Part shown: positions 10,925 to 19,888 of the stretch, piece by piece
How positions within the stretch are numbered: the first letter of the stretch is position 1
Layout of the letters: each line of letters begins with the position of its first letter
NCBI GenBank assembly: GCA_032250735.1
Contig: JAVVEP010000001.1
Location: forward strand, 62,001 to 126,000
Source: Gammaproteobacteria bacterium
GTDB lineage: Bacteria; Pseudomonadota; Gammaproteobacteria; SZUA-152
DNA: 64,000 nt
Direction of reading: 5' to 3'
Translations under genes and position numbers: made by a program
Notes under the pieces: generated by a model
What the model was told of the DNA's origin: nothing
The model's input: the letters and a program-made list of their open reading frames with translations, nothing else
The model's database searches: none

Positions 10925-10979
10925 TATCGCCCGGTAACTATCGTCTGGGAACTATCGCCCTGTGACTATCACCCATAAC
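10925..10979. repeat. Four degenerate 14-bp tandem repeats
   Basis: Units are TATCGCCCGGTAAC, TATCGTCTGGGAAC, TATCGCCCTGTGAC and TATCACCCATAAC (last one 13 bp). They lie between the convergent ends of the ChaN-like gene and the cyclic-nucleotide-binding gene. No function is evident. Confidence 0.7.
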
Positions 10980-11006
10980 TACAGATAGCCACAACCCGGC
11001 GCGGGC

Positions 11007-11468
11007 CTAGAGGGGCGTGTTCCACAACATCTGTTTCAGTAACTGGTCGGTGTCGCTTAGCGCATTGGCCACCAGTCGCGCAATCGTGCGCATCACGACG
11101 AAGCCGGCTTCGGGATGGCTTTGCAGATAGGCCATGAATTTTTCGCCATCGATGCGAATGGCCTCGACCTCGCCGACGCAGCGTACCGAGGCGGTGCGCC
11201 GGCGGCCCGTAATCCAGCTGATCTCTCCGAACAGTTCCTTGTCGTGCTCGGAGATGATGGATTCGCTGCTGGTGATGCCGCTGCTGCTGGTGATGATCTC
11301 TACCCGTCCCCGGCAGAGAATAAACAGATCGCGCGATTGCAGATCATTCTCCGCAATAAAGGTATCGCCGCTCTCCAGTTCCAGTTTGGTGCAGAAGCCG
11401 CTGATTTCCTGCAAGGCCTGGCCCGTGAGTTCCTTGAATAATTGAACCTGTTCCAGCTCGGTCATCAT
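11007..11468 (-). CDS. Cyclic-nucleotide-binding-domain protein
   Basis: A 153-aa protein made almost only of one cNMP-binding (CAP_ED) jelly-roll. The visible order is LFKELTGQALQEISGFC, GDTFIAENDLQSRDLFILCRGRVEI, then a phosphate-binding-cassette-like segment KELFGEISWITGRRRTASVRC and the final helices. There is no DNA-binding helix-turn-helix, so it is not a Crp/Fnr regulator. The cassette reads FGEISWITGRRRTA, close to the canonical FGE..L....R.A, so nucleotide binding is plausible but not certain. Confidence 0.85.
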   Translation of the reverse strand: MMTELEQVQLFKELTGQALQEISGFCTKLELESGDTFIAENDLQSRDLFILCRGRVEIITSSSGITSSESIISEHDKELFGEISWITGRRRTASVRCVGEVEAIRIDGEKFMAYLQSHPEAGFVVMRTIARLVANALSDTDQLLKQMLWNTPL

Positions 11469-11498
11469 GTGGCAGCGCTCCTTAATTGGGCTGGTCGG

Positions 11499-11780
11499 TT
11501 ATTCATAGGTGCAGAGGTAGGCAGTGTCGACATCGACCTTGAGCTGGAAGCGCTGATTGGCTTCAACAATAAAGTGGTCATTTTGATGGTAGCTTGTCCA
11601 TTCGCTGCTATTTGGCAGTTTTACCCGTAGCGTGCCGGAGACCACGGTCATGGTTTCCTTCTGGCTGGTATTAAACTCATACTCGCCCGGCGCCATCACG
11701 CCCACTGTGGCGGGCAGGGATTCGGTCTGGAACCCTATGGACCTGACGCGGCCATCAAAATATTCGTTATTGGTCAGCAT
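11499..11780 (-). CDS. ppnP: Pyrimidine/purine nucleoside phosphorylase PpnP
   Basis: A 93-aa single-domain cupin (former DUF1255/YaiE). Matching segments are [47 protein letters not shown] and [19 protein letters not shown]. PpnP splits several nucleosides with phosphate. The frame opens at 11792 (MEST), but GGAG lies at the right distance only from the Met at 11780, which matches the family start. It is separated from the cyclic-nucleotide-binding gene by 30 bases on the same strand. Confidence 0.95.
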   Translation of the reverse strand: MLTNNEYFDGRVRSIGFQTESLPATVGVMAPGEYEFNTSQKETMTVVSGTLRVKLPNSSEWTSYHQNDHFIVEANQRFQLKVDVDTAYLCTYE

Positions 11781-11913
11781 GGTGGACTCCAAAAAAGGCT
11801 AACTAGGGGTTGATAAACAATAAGGCTACGGTCGACAAGTATACGCAAAAGTATATCCCGCTTCGATCCCGTCGTCGCCGATCACCGTAAAGGCAGGTTG
11901 CCGGTAGGGGGAA

Positions 11914-12471
11914 TTATAGGATCCGCTGTGCCCGCCAGTAATGCGCCGACCAGTAATCCGAGTGCAGGGATGATTGCATAACGCCCCGTGAGCTGGAGGC
12001 GTGGATGAATTTGCCATTGTTGATATAGATCCCAACGTGGCGTTTTGTGCGACCGGTCTTGAAGAACACCAGGTCCCCGAATTGCAGGGACTGTTTTGCC
12101 ACCGCCTTGCCCGTTTGTGCAAGCCGTTCGGTCGAGCGCGGTAGTGATGTGTCGAACACGTCCCGATAGGTGACGTGCACAAAGCCTGAACAATCAATGC
12201 CGGACCTGCTGAGGCCTCCCAGTTTATAGGGTGCATTGGCCCAGGATCTAAAATGTTGTGACAGGGCGTCATACAGGGCGGCATGTTGCGGGTTGGCCTT
12301 GGTTGAGGTTCCAGTGCCTGGCGCGGAGAAACTGTCCGTGGGTTTGCCGGGTGTCGAGCTGCAACCGATCATCGTCAGGGCGGCCCCGATCAGCAGCATC
12401 AGCCAGCCCGCCGAAAATCCCGCCGTGGAGCGGGTATGTTGGGTGTGTGAATCGAGTGATCGAAAAGACAT
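11914..12471 (-). CDS. NlpC/P60 family lipoprotein (peptidoglycan endopeptidase)
   Basis: A 185-aa protein with an N-terminal membrane segment ending in a lipobox (LTMIGC), then a Ser/Thr/Pro-rich linker and an NlpC/P60 papain-like domain. The catalytic Cys lies in GIDCSGFVHVTY, the His in RHVGIYINNGKFIHAS. It resembles Spr/MepS-type cell-wall hydrolases that cut peptide crosslinks during growth. It is a single gene between ppnP and the divergent MgtC gene. Confidence 0.92.
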   Translation of the reverse strand: MSFRSLDSHTQHTRSTAGFSAGWLMLLIGAALTMIGCSSTPGKPTDSFSAPGTGTSTKANPQHAALYDALSQHFRSWANAPYKLGGLSRSGIDCSGFVHVTYRDVFDTSLPRSTERLAQTGKAVAKQSLQFGDLVFFKTGRTKRHVGIYINNGKFIHASSSRGVMQSSLHSDYWSAHYWRAQRIL

Positions 12472-12691
12472 CGGTTTCCTGTCCAGAGTTTGTTTGATGC
12501 TACCCGATGTTTCGTCCAGTGGCTGCGATTATTTAGCGGTCAGGGCTGGGTGGGGTGCGTTTTGTGAACGCGGGCTGATTATCAAGGGCTGGCGGTGGGT
12601 AATGGGTGTCGCAGTCTGCTCCTGTCATCGCTATTCTGAAGTCAATCAAAGTCAGTTAAGATTGGCGGGTGCGTTTCTAATGGGATTGTAA

Positions 12692-13384
12692 ATGATGGAA
12701 CTTGATTATGGCCTGATTACCTCGCGTTTGATGTTGGCCCTGCTGGCCGGTGGCGCCATTGGCATGGAGCGCGCATTGCATGGCCGCGAGGCCGGGTTTA
12801 GAACCCATGCCCTGGTGTGTGTGTCTTCCAGTCTATTGATGGTGTTGATGGTTTATCAGTGGGAGCTGGTGCCGCAACAGTTTCTGGATACGGTGCGAGC
12901 CGACCCCTCCCGTATGGCGCAGGGCATTATGACCGGCATCGGTTTTCTGGGCGCCGGGGTGATTATCAAGGAAGGCCTGACCGTGCGCGGCCTGACGACG
13001 GCGGCCTCCATCTGGATGACGGCCTCCATCGGCATTGTGATGGGCATGGGGCTCTATTACCCGGCATTTCTGGCAACCGGCATGACCATCGTCACCCTGT
13101 CACTTTTCCGCTGGATAGAGAATCGGCTGCCTTCGCAGATCTATGCCAGGTTTACCGTGCGATTTATTCGGGCCCGGTATCGCGTGGATGAAGAGGCCTT
13201 GCGACAGCTCATCGCGCAACACAATATTCGTGCCTTTGCGTCGAGTTATCAGCTGGATAACGAAGGCAAGGATTTTGAATATGAGATGACGATCCGTTCA
13301 AAAGATCCGGCGAATTTTCGCAAGCTGGCGCAGAGTCTGCTGGAGATGGAAGATGTGCATGAATTCAAAATCGTCCCCGGTTGA
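12692..13384 (+). CDS. MgtC/SapB family membrane protein
   Basis: A 230-aa protein with about five membrane helices in the first 145 residues, including the family-defining GGAIGMERALHGREAGFRTHALVC and GIMTGIGFLGAGVIIKEGLTVRGLTTAASIW. A cytosolic ACT-like C-terminal domain (residues 150-230) follows. MgtC proteins are tied to magnesium limitation and to regulation of ATP synthase in pathogens; the role in an autotroph is unknown. Two start codons stand side by side (12692 and 12695). It is 35 bases before the MscS gene. Confidence 0.92.
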   Translation: MMELDYGLITSRLMLALLAGGAIGMERALHGREAGFRTHALVCVSSSLLMVLMVYQWELVPQQFLDTVRADPSRMAQGIMTGIGFLGAGVIIKEGLTVRGLTTAASIWMTASIGIVMGMGLYYPAFLATGMTIVTLSLFRWIENRLPSQIYARFTVRFIRARYRVDEEALRQLIAQHNIRAFASSYQLDNEGKDFEYEMTIRSKDPANFRKLAQSLLEMEDVHEFKIVPG

Positions 13385-13419
13385 TACCGCATTGTTCACG
13401 CTGACGGGGTCGCGCTGAG

Positions 13420-14517
13420 GTGGACAACAGCCTGAGTGAGCTGATGGCCGTCCTGTCGAAGGCGTTCGCCTTTTTGAACGATTACCCGCTGGGTATGGCG
13501 GCACTGGTGTTTGTGCTGGCCGTGTTGCTGGCTAATGTGGTCGCCTTTCTGGTGACGAGAATTGTTGCCTATGTGGCCAATCGTACCCGCGTCCAGTGGG
13601 ATAATCAGATTGTGGCGATCATCCATCGGCCGCTGTACTGGAGCGTGATCTGTGTCGGGGGAATGCTGTCGCTGATCCCGATTGAACTGCCTGCCGAAAT
13701 CCCGGTCATTATCCGCTCATTCATTGTTACCGTACTGATTGTCATCTGGTCGGGCTTTGCGATGAAGCTGGTCCGCATTGTGTTGCAGGCAATGGGCAAT
13801 AGCACAAAACCGGCATCACTGGTGCGTCCACAGACGCGCCCGCTGTTTGAGAACCTGGCCTTCCTCGTGATCATGGCGATGGCCATTTATATGATATTTC
13901 GTTCCTGGCATGTCGATATGACCGCCTGGCTGGCATCCGCCGGTATCGTGGGTATTGCCATCGGTTTTGCGGCCAAGGACACGCTTGCCAATCTCTTTTC
14001 GGGGGTGTTTATTCTTGCCGATGCGCCGTACAAGATTGGCGACTATGTCGTGCTGGATAGCGGTGAACGTGGCAAGGTGACCAATATCGGTATTCGCAGC
14101 ACGCGCCTGCAGACCCGTGACGATGTGGAGATCACCATTCCCAATGCCATCATGGGTAATTCGCGTATTACCAATGAATCGGGCGGCCCCTATGAAAAAT
14201 TCCGCATTCGCACCAGCGTGGGGGTGGCCTATGGTTCGGATATTGATCAGGTGAAGGCCATCCTGCTGGAAGTCGCCCTGACAGAACCTACGGTCTGTGA
14301 CGAGCCTGAACCGCGGGTGCGATTCCGGGCGTTTGGTGCCTCCAGTCTGGATCTGGATCTGTTGTGCTGGGTGGATAATCCGGAACAGCGTGGTCGGGTG
14401 CTGGACATACTGTATACGACGATTTACAAGCGCTTTAATGCCGAAGGGATCGAGATTCCCTATAGCAAGCAGGATGTCTTTATCAAGGAAATGCCGGACC
14501 GTTCGGGCCCGGCATAA
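13420..14517 (+). CDS. MscS-family mechanosensitive ion channel
   Basis: A 365-aa protein starting with GTG, with GAGG just upstream. There are about four to five membrane helices; the pore helix and beta domain appear as SAGIVGIAIGFAAKDTLANLFSGVFILADAPYKIGDYV, then a VTNIGIRSTRLQTRDDVEITIPN segment and a C-terminal alpha/beta domain. It would release solutes after osmotic down-shock. It probably forms a two-gene unit with the MgtC gene. Confidence 0.95.
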   Translation: MDNSLSELMAVLSKAFAFLNDYPLGMAALVFVLAVLLANVVAFLVTRIVAYVANRTRVQWDNQIVAIIHRPLYWSVICVGGMLSLIPIELPAEIPVIIRSFIVTVLIVIWSGFAMKLVRIVLQAMGNSTKPASLVRPQTRPLFENLAFLVIMAMAIYMIFRSWHVDMTAWLASAGIVGIAIGFAAKDTLANLFSGVFILADAPYKIGDYVVLDSGERGKVTNIGIRSTRLQTRDDVEITIPNAIMGNSRITNESGGPYEKFRIRTSVGVAYGSDIDQVKAILLEVALTEPTVCDEPEPRVRFRAFGASSLDLDLLCWVDNPEQRGRVLDILYTTIYKRFNAEGIEIPYSKQDVFIKEMPDRSGPA

Positions 14518-14544
14518 AAAACATTTTCCGTTGATGGATGGCGG

Positions 14545-15840
14545 TCAGGGCAACAGCTCGTTGATCTGCTGGATGACCTGTGGCGTATCCCAGTGGATGC
14601 CGGCGTTTACCCCGTAGCGGATTTTGCCATCCGTTCCGATCACAAAGGTGGATGGAAATGCCACCACCTTCCATTGTCCCGTGAGCTGGCCGCCAGGGTC
14701 GAGCAATACCGGGAAGTCGACATCGACCTGCTGCAGAAAGTCCCGAATCGTCTCGGCGGTCTCGGCATAATTGACGGAAATCAGTTCAAAGGGTTTTCCC
14801 TGCATGGCCTGTTTCAGGCGGTTCAGGGAAGGGATCTCTTCTACGCAGGGCGGGCACCAGCTGGCCCAGAAATTGATAACGGTCACTCTGCCCTGATAAT
14901 CCTTGATATCAAAAAGCCGCTCCGATGCATCCCGCAGGTGGATGGGGCCGGGTTCAACGATGCCGGCATAGGGACGAAGCTGGGTGTTGAGCCCGCTGCG
15001 GGGAGTGCTTTTGGTGGTGGCTAACGGCAGTGCGGCGGGTGGCGCGCCGTGTTGGCGGAGTTGTTGGGCGGCCCGCAAGATCATCGCGGGTGCATTTTCA
15101 AAGCTCTGTAGCGTGTTGGGCGAGGTGTCCTTTCGGTAAAATACCGACATCACATCCTTGAGCAGTTCGGCATACACCACAGCGTTTTTTAATTCCTCAA
15201 GCACCGCCGGCAGATGCCAGCGGTTGGCGTTATTGGCCGCCTGAAAGATGTACATCGGCATATTGCTGGCGGCCAGTTCGGGAATGAACTCAGGCTCAAG
15301 GCCGAGTTCGGGCACCTGACTAAAAAAGGAGGGGGAGTATAAGACGCTGCCCAACAGGCCGGTCGGTTTTGGTGTTTGCGACTGCCAGGCATGTATGCCC
15401 CGTATGGCCGGAATCGCGCCATAGGAACTGCTGATGACCAGCACCTCGGCGCGATCGCCGTCGTGCTCAATCAGCCCATTGATCAGGTCGGCGACCAGCT
15501 GACCCGGTATCTTGCGCAGCGATGACGCGCCCTTGGTGAGAAACAGGGCTTCGGTTAGATCAACCAGCCACACCTCAACGCCCTGACTGGCTAACGCCGT
15601 CGCCGTCTGTTGATGTCGGATATCGATGCCGAAGCCCGGTGCAATCCACAGCACGCGAAGTCGGATGTCCGGGCCGGGGCTTTTGAAAACCTCGAAGACG
15701 ATATCATCACCCGTTGCCGTGGTGAGCGTTTGCGCCACGCCGCTGTGTTGCGCGTTGGCCATAGAACCAAGGCTGAGCAGCAGGCCAAGCAGACCGATGG
15801 CGCTGAGGAAGAAGGGTTTAAAGGGGAGGGGCGAAATCAT
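14545..15840 (-). CDS. Hydrolase-like domain fused to a TlpA/ResA thioredoxin
   Basis: A 431-aa exported protein with a signal peptide (to about residue 30). Residues 35-270 look like an alpha/beta-hydrolase fold: LRVLWIAPGFGIDIRHQQTA, VEVWLVDLTEA, and a nucleophile-elbow-like VLVISSSYGAIPAIRG. Residues 295-431 are a TlpA-type thioredoxin with a WCPPC redox pair (VINFWASWCPPCVEEIPSL), the strand LISVNYAET and a cis-Pro region AFPSTFVIG. Fusion of a hydrolase-like module to a periplasmic thiol reductase is unusual. The hydrolase triad is not clear (the elbow reads S-S-S-Y-G), so that part may only bind. Confidence 0.8.
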   Translation of the reverse strand: MISPLPFKPFFLSAIGLLGLLLSLGSMANAQHSGVAQTLTTATGDDIVFEVFKSPGPDIRLRVLWIAPGFGIDIRHQQTATALASQGVEVWLVDLTEALFLTKGASSLRKIPGQLVADLINGLIEHDGDRAEVLVISSSYGAIPAIRGIHAWQSQTPKPTGLLGSVLYSPSFFSQVPELGLEPEFIPELAASNMPMYIFQAANNANRWHLPAVLEELKNAVVYAELLKDVMSVFYRKDTSPNTLQSFENAPAMILRAAQQLRQHGAPPAALPLATTKSTPRSGLNTQLRPYAGIVEPGPIHLRDASERLFDIKDYQGRVTVINFWASWCPPCVEEIPSLNRLKQAMQGKPFELISVNYAETAETIRDFLQQVDVDFPVLLDPGGQLTGQWKVVAFPSTFVIGTDGKIRYGVNAGIHWDTPQVIQQINELLP

Positions 15841-15889
15841 GGATGCCTAAATTATGTACAACAATGGCATGATAGAAAAGCGCGGGTCA

Positions 15890-15925
15890 AAAAAAAGGAC
15901 CCTGCATGGCAGGATCCTTTTTTAG
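15890..15925. terminator. Bidirectional intrinsic terminator
   Basis: AAAAAAGGACCCTGCATGGCAGGATCCTTTTTT forms a hairpin with A and T tracts on either side. It follows the cold-shock gene (minus strand) and precedes the hydrolase/TlpA gene. Confidence 0.85.
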
Positions 15926-15941
15926 GCAAATGCTAGTGGCG

Positions 15942-16145
15942 TTATTCAGGAACAACGTTGCCTGCTGCCGGGCCTTTAGGGCCTTGTTCGACATCGTAGC
16001 TGACCTTCTGTCCTTCAGCCAGAGTTTTGAAGCCACCACCCTGGATAGCGCTGAAGTGTACGAAAAGGTCGTCGCCACCATCATCAGGAGAGATGAAGCC
16101 GAAGCCTTTGCTTTCGTTGAACCATTTTACTGTGCCTGTAGCCAT
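15942..16145 (-). CDS. Cold-shock domain protein
   Basis: A 67-aa single cold-shock domain with RNP1 (KGFGFI) and RNP2 (DLFVHF). It binds single-stranded nucleic acid and likely acts as an RNA chaperone. It is nearly identical over the first half to the second copy at 18039-18242 and differs mainly at the C-terminus ([15 protein letters not shown]). A short leader precedes it and a strong terminator follows, so it is a single-gene transcript. Confidence 0.97.
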   Translation of the reverse strand: MATGTVKWFNESKGFGFISPDDGGDDLFVHFSAIQGGGFKTLAEGQKVSYDVEQGPKGPAAGNVVPE

Positions 16146-16264
16146 AACTTTTTACCTTTCAATTTAACAAAAAAACCTTACTTTAGAAGATGCTGAATGC
16201 CTTAGGAAATCAACACCATGCACTGCTCAGCGCCAGAGTATAACGCCTAATGGCGAATAATGCT

Positions 16265-17779
16265 TTATTTTGTGAGATTTGCAAGCCCTTTGGCGACTAT
16301 TTGACAAACCTGGCGGAATTGCTGGTAGGCGGCATCATCCAGTCTGCAATCGGCGCTGCGGCGATCGGCATAAAACAGCCCTACCGGCTTGCCGCCGACA
16401 TGGATCGACATGGTAAAGAAGGTGTTGGTCTTGATCAGCAGCTTGAAGGGGCCGGGGACCAGGGGCCAGAATTTCTCACGGTTATCGTCACTCACCCACA
16501 GACTGACCTGTTTTTCCAGCAGGCGAGTAAATAGATGCCCCTGATCCAGGCCAATCTCGAAGCGGCTAAAGCTGGGGTCGTTGTCGCTGCCAATGCAGTA
16601 GCTGGCGACAAGTTTGTCGGGATGTTTGCGTAGCTGGGCAAACACGGCTCGGTTGAGGCCGATGCCATCGTGCATGCAATGTACCGCCATGCGCATCAAT
16701 TCACTGAAATTCAGGTGGCCAATGCCCTGGTGTAGCTCACGCAGCGCGGCCTTAAAGAGCTCAGGTTGAGGCGTGAGGCAGACCTGGGCGCTGCTGGCCG
16801 GCGGTTGGGGGGAGGTCGTCGAGGCCTCTGGCGGGGTGACGGCCGCCTCAATCTCGGCCCTGGCATCGGGAAATTCGTCTTCAATGATCAGTTCATCGCC
16901 ACCGGGCAGCATGGGCAGCAATGCGGCGGGGTGGCGGGTCTCATAAAAGGGGGCCTGAAGGGCGCTGCGGATGGCATTTTTGTGCACGTGGGTGATGGTT
17001 TCATCCAGCGAGCCGCCAAGGTAGTCGGCAATCTGTGGCATCACCCGTTCGGCCTTTTCCCAATACCAGCCGCGTTCGGTGCTGCGGGCGAGCTGCACTG
17101 CCAGCATCACCCCGCGCACGCGGGGTGTGTTGGCGTTTTCGGGGCGCAGGGCCTCACTCACCAGGCCGGGCAATTGCCAGCGCTCGGCAATCGCCCGGCT
17201 GAAGTGTTCCAGGCTTTCACCAAAGGCGATGTATTGCGCCTCATCGGTGGGTAGGCCGTCTTTTAGCATGAGCCGGCGGAACTGGTGCATGCGCTCCGGT
17301 GCGGTGACCCATAGCGCCATCTCGGCAATATCGTGCAACAGGGCGGCCAGCAGCACCTCTTCCGGGGCGTGGTCTTTTTTGATATGCGCCCAGTCCCAGG
17401 CCTGAAACGCGGCGTGAAAGGCGCGGCAGGCGGCGCGGATATAGCCCTGCCGGGCATACCCGCTGAGCGTGCTTTCCAGCTGAGGCTGGCCGAGTGGGAG
17501 CCGTTTTGCGCGGTCAATGCCCAGCAGCATGGTCGCCTGCGCCATGCTGGAGATCTCGGCCCGCAGGGGTTTGCCCGAGCTGGCCTGTAGCTGTTTCAGG
17601 GTGTGCAGCGCCAGTCCGGGGTCACGCAGGATGATGTCGCCATAGGCCTCAAAGGTCCGGCCGCCGTCGATGCTGACCTTGCGGAAAGCGCGCGCCGAAT
17701 AGCCAAAGATCGGCAGTGGCTGGGCGGTAAGTTCCTCGATGGAAATGACAGCATTGGTACTCACGTTGTGTCTCGTCAT
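16265..17779 (-). CDS. HDOD-domain signalling protein with C-terminal GAF-like region
   Basis: A 504-aa cytosolic protein. Residues about 20-240 form an HDOD domain (LRDPGLALHTLKQLQ, AQATMLLGIDRAKRL, LLAALLHDIAEMALWV). A Pro/Ser/Thr-rich linker (about 305-330) leads to a C-terminal domain of about 165 residues that looks GAF-like (GIGLNRAVFAQLRKHPDKLVASYCIG, SIHVGGKPVGLFYADRRS). HDOD proteins usually lack catalysis and act as regulatory scaffolds in motility, stress or nucleotide signalling. The partner is unknown. Confidence 0.82.
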   Translation of the reverse strand: MTRHNVSTNAVISIEELTAQPLPIFGYSARAFRKVSIDGGRTFEAYGDIILRDPGLALHTLKQLQASSGKPLRAEISSMAQATMLLGIDRAKRLPLGQPQLESTLSGYARQGYIRAACRAFHAAFQAWDWAHIKKDHAPEEVLLAALLHDIAEMALWVTAPERMHQFRRLMLKDGLPTDEAQYIAFGESLEHFSRAIAERWQLPGLVSEALRPENANTPRVRGVMLAVQLARSTERGWYWEKAERVMPQIADYLGGSLDETITHVHKNAIRSALQAPFYETRHPAALLPMLPGGDELIIEDEFPDARAEIEAAVTPPEASTTSPQPPASSAQVCLTPQPELFKAALRELHQGIGHLNFSELMRMAVHCMHDGIGLNRAVFAQLRKHPDKLVASYCIGSDNDPSFSRFEIGLDQGHLFTRLLEKQVSLWVSDDNREKFWPLVPGPFKLLIKTNTFFTMSIHVGGKPVGLFYADRRSADCRLDDAAYQQFRQVCQIVAKGLANLTK

Positions 17780-17954
17780 CCTTCTGTCCGCCAGAAATGA
17801 CGGACTATAGGAAAATTTCGGCGCAACCGGGGTGAGACTTTAGCCGCGTGGGCAAAGGCTTGGAGGCTGGAGGGGTGAGAGGCCCTGACTGCTGGACGGT
17901 GTGGGCTGGCTGTTCAGGCTCAGAGGACATTGATGTGGATGGGAAGAATCGCCG

Positions 17955-17988
17955 GCAAAAAAAATCCCGCACGAGGCGGGATTTTCAG
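17955..17988 (-). terminator. Intrinsic terminator of the second cold-shock gene
   Basis: On the minus strand an AATCCCGCCTCGTGCGGGATT hairpin is followed by a run of seven T. A second hairpin (CCGGATCG ... CGATCCGG, 17992-18015) lies between it and the gene. Confidence 0.88.
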
Positions 17989-18038
17989 CAACCGGATCGG
18001 TCTGGGCCGATCCGGTGCGCCGCAAGGTTCGCGGAAAG

Positions 18039-18242
18039 TTAGTCAGCCATTACATTGGCAGCCTGCAGACCCTTGGGGCCGTTCTGCAATTCGTAGGTGA
18101 CCTTCTGGTTTTCTGCCAGGGTCTTGAAGCCGCCGCCAGAAATAGCACTGAAGTGCACAAAAACGTCATCGCCACCGTCGTCCTGGGCAATGAAGCCGAA
18201 GCCCTTGGATTCGTTAAACCACTTTACTGTACCTGTTGCCAT
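18039..18242 (-). CDS. Cold-shock domain protein (second copy)
   Basis: A 67-aa cold-shock domain with RNP1 KGFGFI and RNP2 DVFVHF; ends [16 protein letters not shown]. It is a paralogue of the protein at 15942-16145, with the same first 18 residues, and the two flank the HDOD gene. The leader upstream (18243 to about 18370) is A/T-rich and could be a structured cold-responsive 5' region, although this is not shown by the sequence. A double-hairpin terminator follows. Confidence 0.97.
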   Translation of the reverse strand: MATGTVKWFNESKGFGFIAQDDGGDDVFVHFSAISGGGFKTLAENQKVTYELQNGPKGLQAANVMAD

Positions 18243-18510
18243 AATCTAGTCCTACCTTATATTCGTCTTGCTTGTTCAAAAGTTGTTAATGCTGCAGGTC
18301 GTGCTTGGTGGTAGACGGGTCGGACAGTTAGCGGGGCTTTAAAGCTAAGGTACAACTTCAACTTAAGGTTCAAGCAATGCTAATTAGGGCGGCCTAATCT
18401 GCCGCAAATAGGCTGCAGCGTCGGCGATAGTAACCGATCCGATGGGTTATGCCAATCTTTGTTCCGGGGGCAGGGTATCGGCTGACACGGTCTGGCCAGG
18501 GCATGGGGGC

Positions 18511-18768
18511 TTAGCTTTCGAACAGCTCGTCCAGCTCCCCATCCATGTGCATTTCGGTCAGCTCGCTGAAGCCGCCGATCCATTTTCCGTCAATGCTGAT
18601 CTGCGGCACGGTGCGGGCGCTGTTGGTGAGTCGGGCCATCTCGCGTAGCGCAGCCTGGTCTTGATCAATGCGGACCTCTTGGTAGCTGATATGCCACTTA
18701 TCCAGGAGTTGTTTGGTCTTGACACAGATAGGGCAAGTCCCGGTGCTGTAGATTTTGATGCGCGCCAT
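18511..18768 (-). CDS. grxC: Glutaredoxin (GrxC type)
   Basis: An 85-aa dithiol-style glutaredoxin with active site CPIC (STGTCPICVKTKQLL), the TVPQISIDGKWIGGFSELTEM glutathione-binding part and a normal length. The frame opens at 18963, but the first 65 codons have no glutaredoxin character; the Met at 18768 is preceded by GGAAAC and was chosen. It reduces protein and low-molecular-weight disulfides with glutathione. The monothiol class is represented by grxD at 63121. Confidence 0.93.
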   Translation of the reverse strand: MARIKIYSTGTCPICVKTKQLLDKWHISYQEVRIDQDQAALREMARLTNSARTVPQISIDGKWIGGFSELTEMHMDGELDELFES

Positions 18769-19085
18769 GCGGGTTTCCGTCGAGTCGTGTGGGAACAAAA
18801 TTATGCAGATTTGGCGTCCTGCCGTAAACCTGCGGCGCCAGCCACGGCTGACCCCTCGTCCGCTCATCATTGACGTTGCCGGCCCAGATTGAGCATCGGC
18901 GACAAACCCCTGGTCCGTCGCCGCCGTGCAGTGCACTGTGTTCAAAAGGATGCAGAAATGCATGTTTTGTGATGCTGGCCACGCTTTAGTATATGGCCGG
19001 TACTGCCGCTAAACACTATATTCTTCGCAGCAGCCGGTTGGACAGGCCGGCTTTGGGTATTCCATCAACATGAAGGCAGCAACCA
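18769..19085. other. Intergenic region between divergent grxC and GAF genes
   Basis: This 317-bp stretch should hold both promoters. I see only a small ATGCAGAAATGCAT palindrome near 18952 and no RNA gene or further reading frame. Confidence 0.5.
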
Positions 19086-19670
19086 ATGGATAAGGCACTT
19101 CTAGAACAGAAACTGAATCAGCTGCGTAAAAAGCAGCAGCTGATGGAAAAGGCCTGGCTTGAGGCTGGCAATCGAAAGCTGATCCAGTTTTTTGTGGACA
19201 TCATGCCCAGGGCTTTAGGGGCAGAGCGTTGCAGTATCTTTATCCTCGATCCGGTGGATGAGAAGGCCTGGCTGCAATGCGGTACGGGGCTGGGCGAAAA
19301 ACAGCTACAGGTGCCGACCAAAAATTCCATCGTCGGCCGAGTGATGTCGACCGGCCAATATGTCATCGAGGACGATCTGGAAGATCAGGTGGGCGCGCAT
19401 GACATCGTGGCCGTGAAAACCGGGTTTGTTACCCGCAATGCACTGTGTGTGCCGGTGCATGGCGTGACGACGAAAAAGGTCGTCGGCGCAATTCAGGTAC
19501 TGAACAAGGGGCGTGGCAACTTCGATGATGCCGACCGTGAGACCCTGGAAAAACTGGCCTTTCATCTGGAAATGAATATTGAAAATATCTTCCTGCGTCA
19601 GGAGCTGGCAAAGATCTCAGTGGAGATGGGCCAGAAGATCAAAAAGCTGGAATCCCGACTGGGCCTCTAA
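19086..19670 (+). CDS. GAF-domain protein flanked by coiled coils
   Basis: A 194-aa cytosolic protein. Residues 1-30 form a Lys/Gln-rich coiled coil, residues about 30-165 a GAF domain (GAERCSIFILDPVDEKAWLQCGTG, SIVGRVMSTGQYVIEDDLEDQ, LCVPVHGVTTKKVVGAIQVLNK) and residues 165-194 a second short coil. There is no output domain, so it likely senses a ligand and works through a partner or as a dimer. The ligand is unknown. Confidence 0.85.
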   Translation: MDKALLEQKLNQLRKKQQLMEKAWLEAGNRKLIQFFVDIMPRALGAERCSIFILDPVDEKAWLQCGTGLGEKQLQVPTKNSIVGRVMSTGQYVIEDDLEDQVGAHDIVAVKTGFVTRNALCVPVHGVTTKKVVGAIQVLNKGRGNFDDADRETLEKLAFHLEMNIENIFLRQELAKISVEMGQKIKKLESRLGL

Positions 19671-19888
19671 ACCCACTGTCACTTATGGCCTCGGCTCTGC
19701 CGAGGCGCTGAAGTCCCCGTACGTTATCTGCCGCGATCTCCGCTGCAGCGCTTGATGCATCGCGATCAATCAGCCGAGTCGCACACAACAACGGCAACGC
19801 CACTTTCTTTCGGCGTAAGCTATCGTGGTGTATTTCGTGAGTGTTACTGTTCTGCATTGAAAGTGGAACGGAGAGGGTGGGTATCAGC

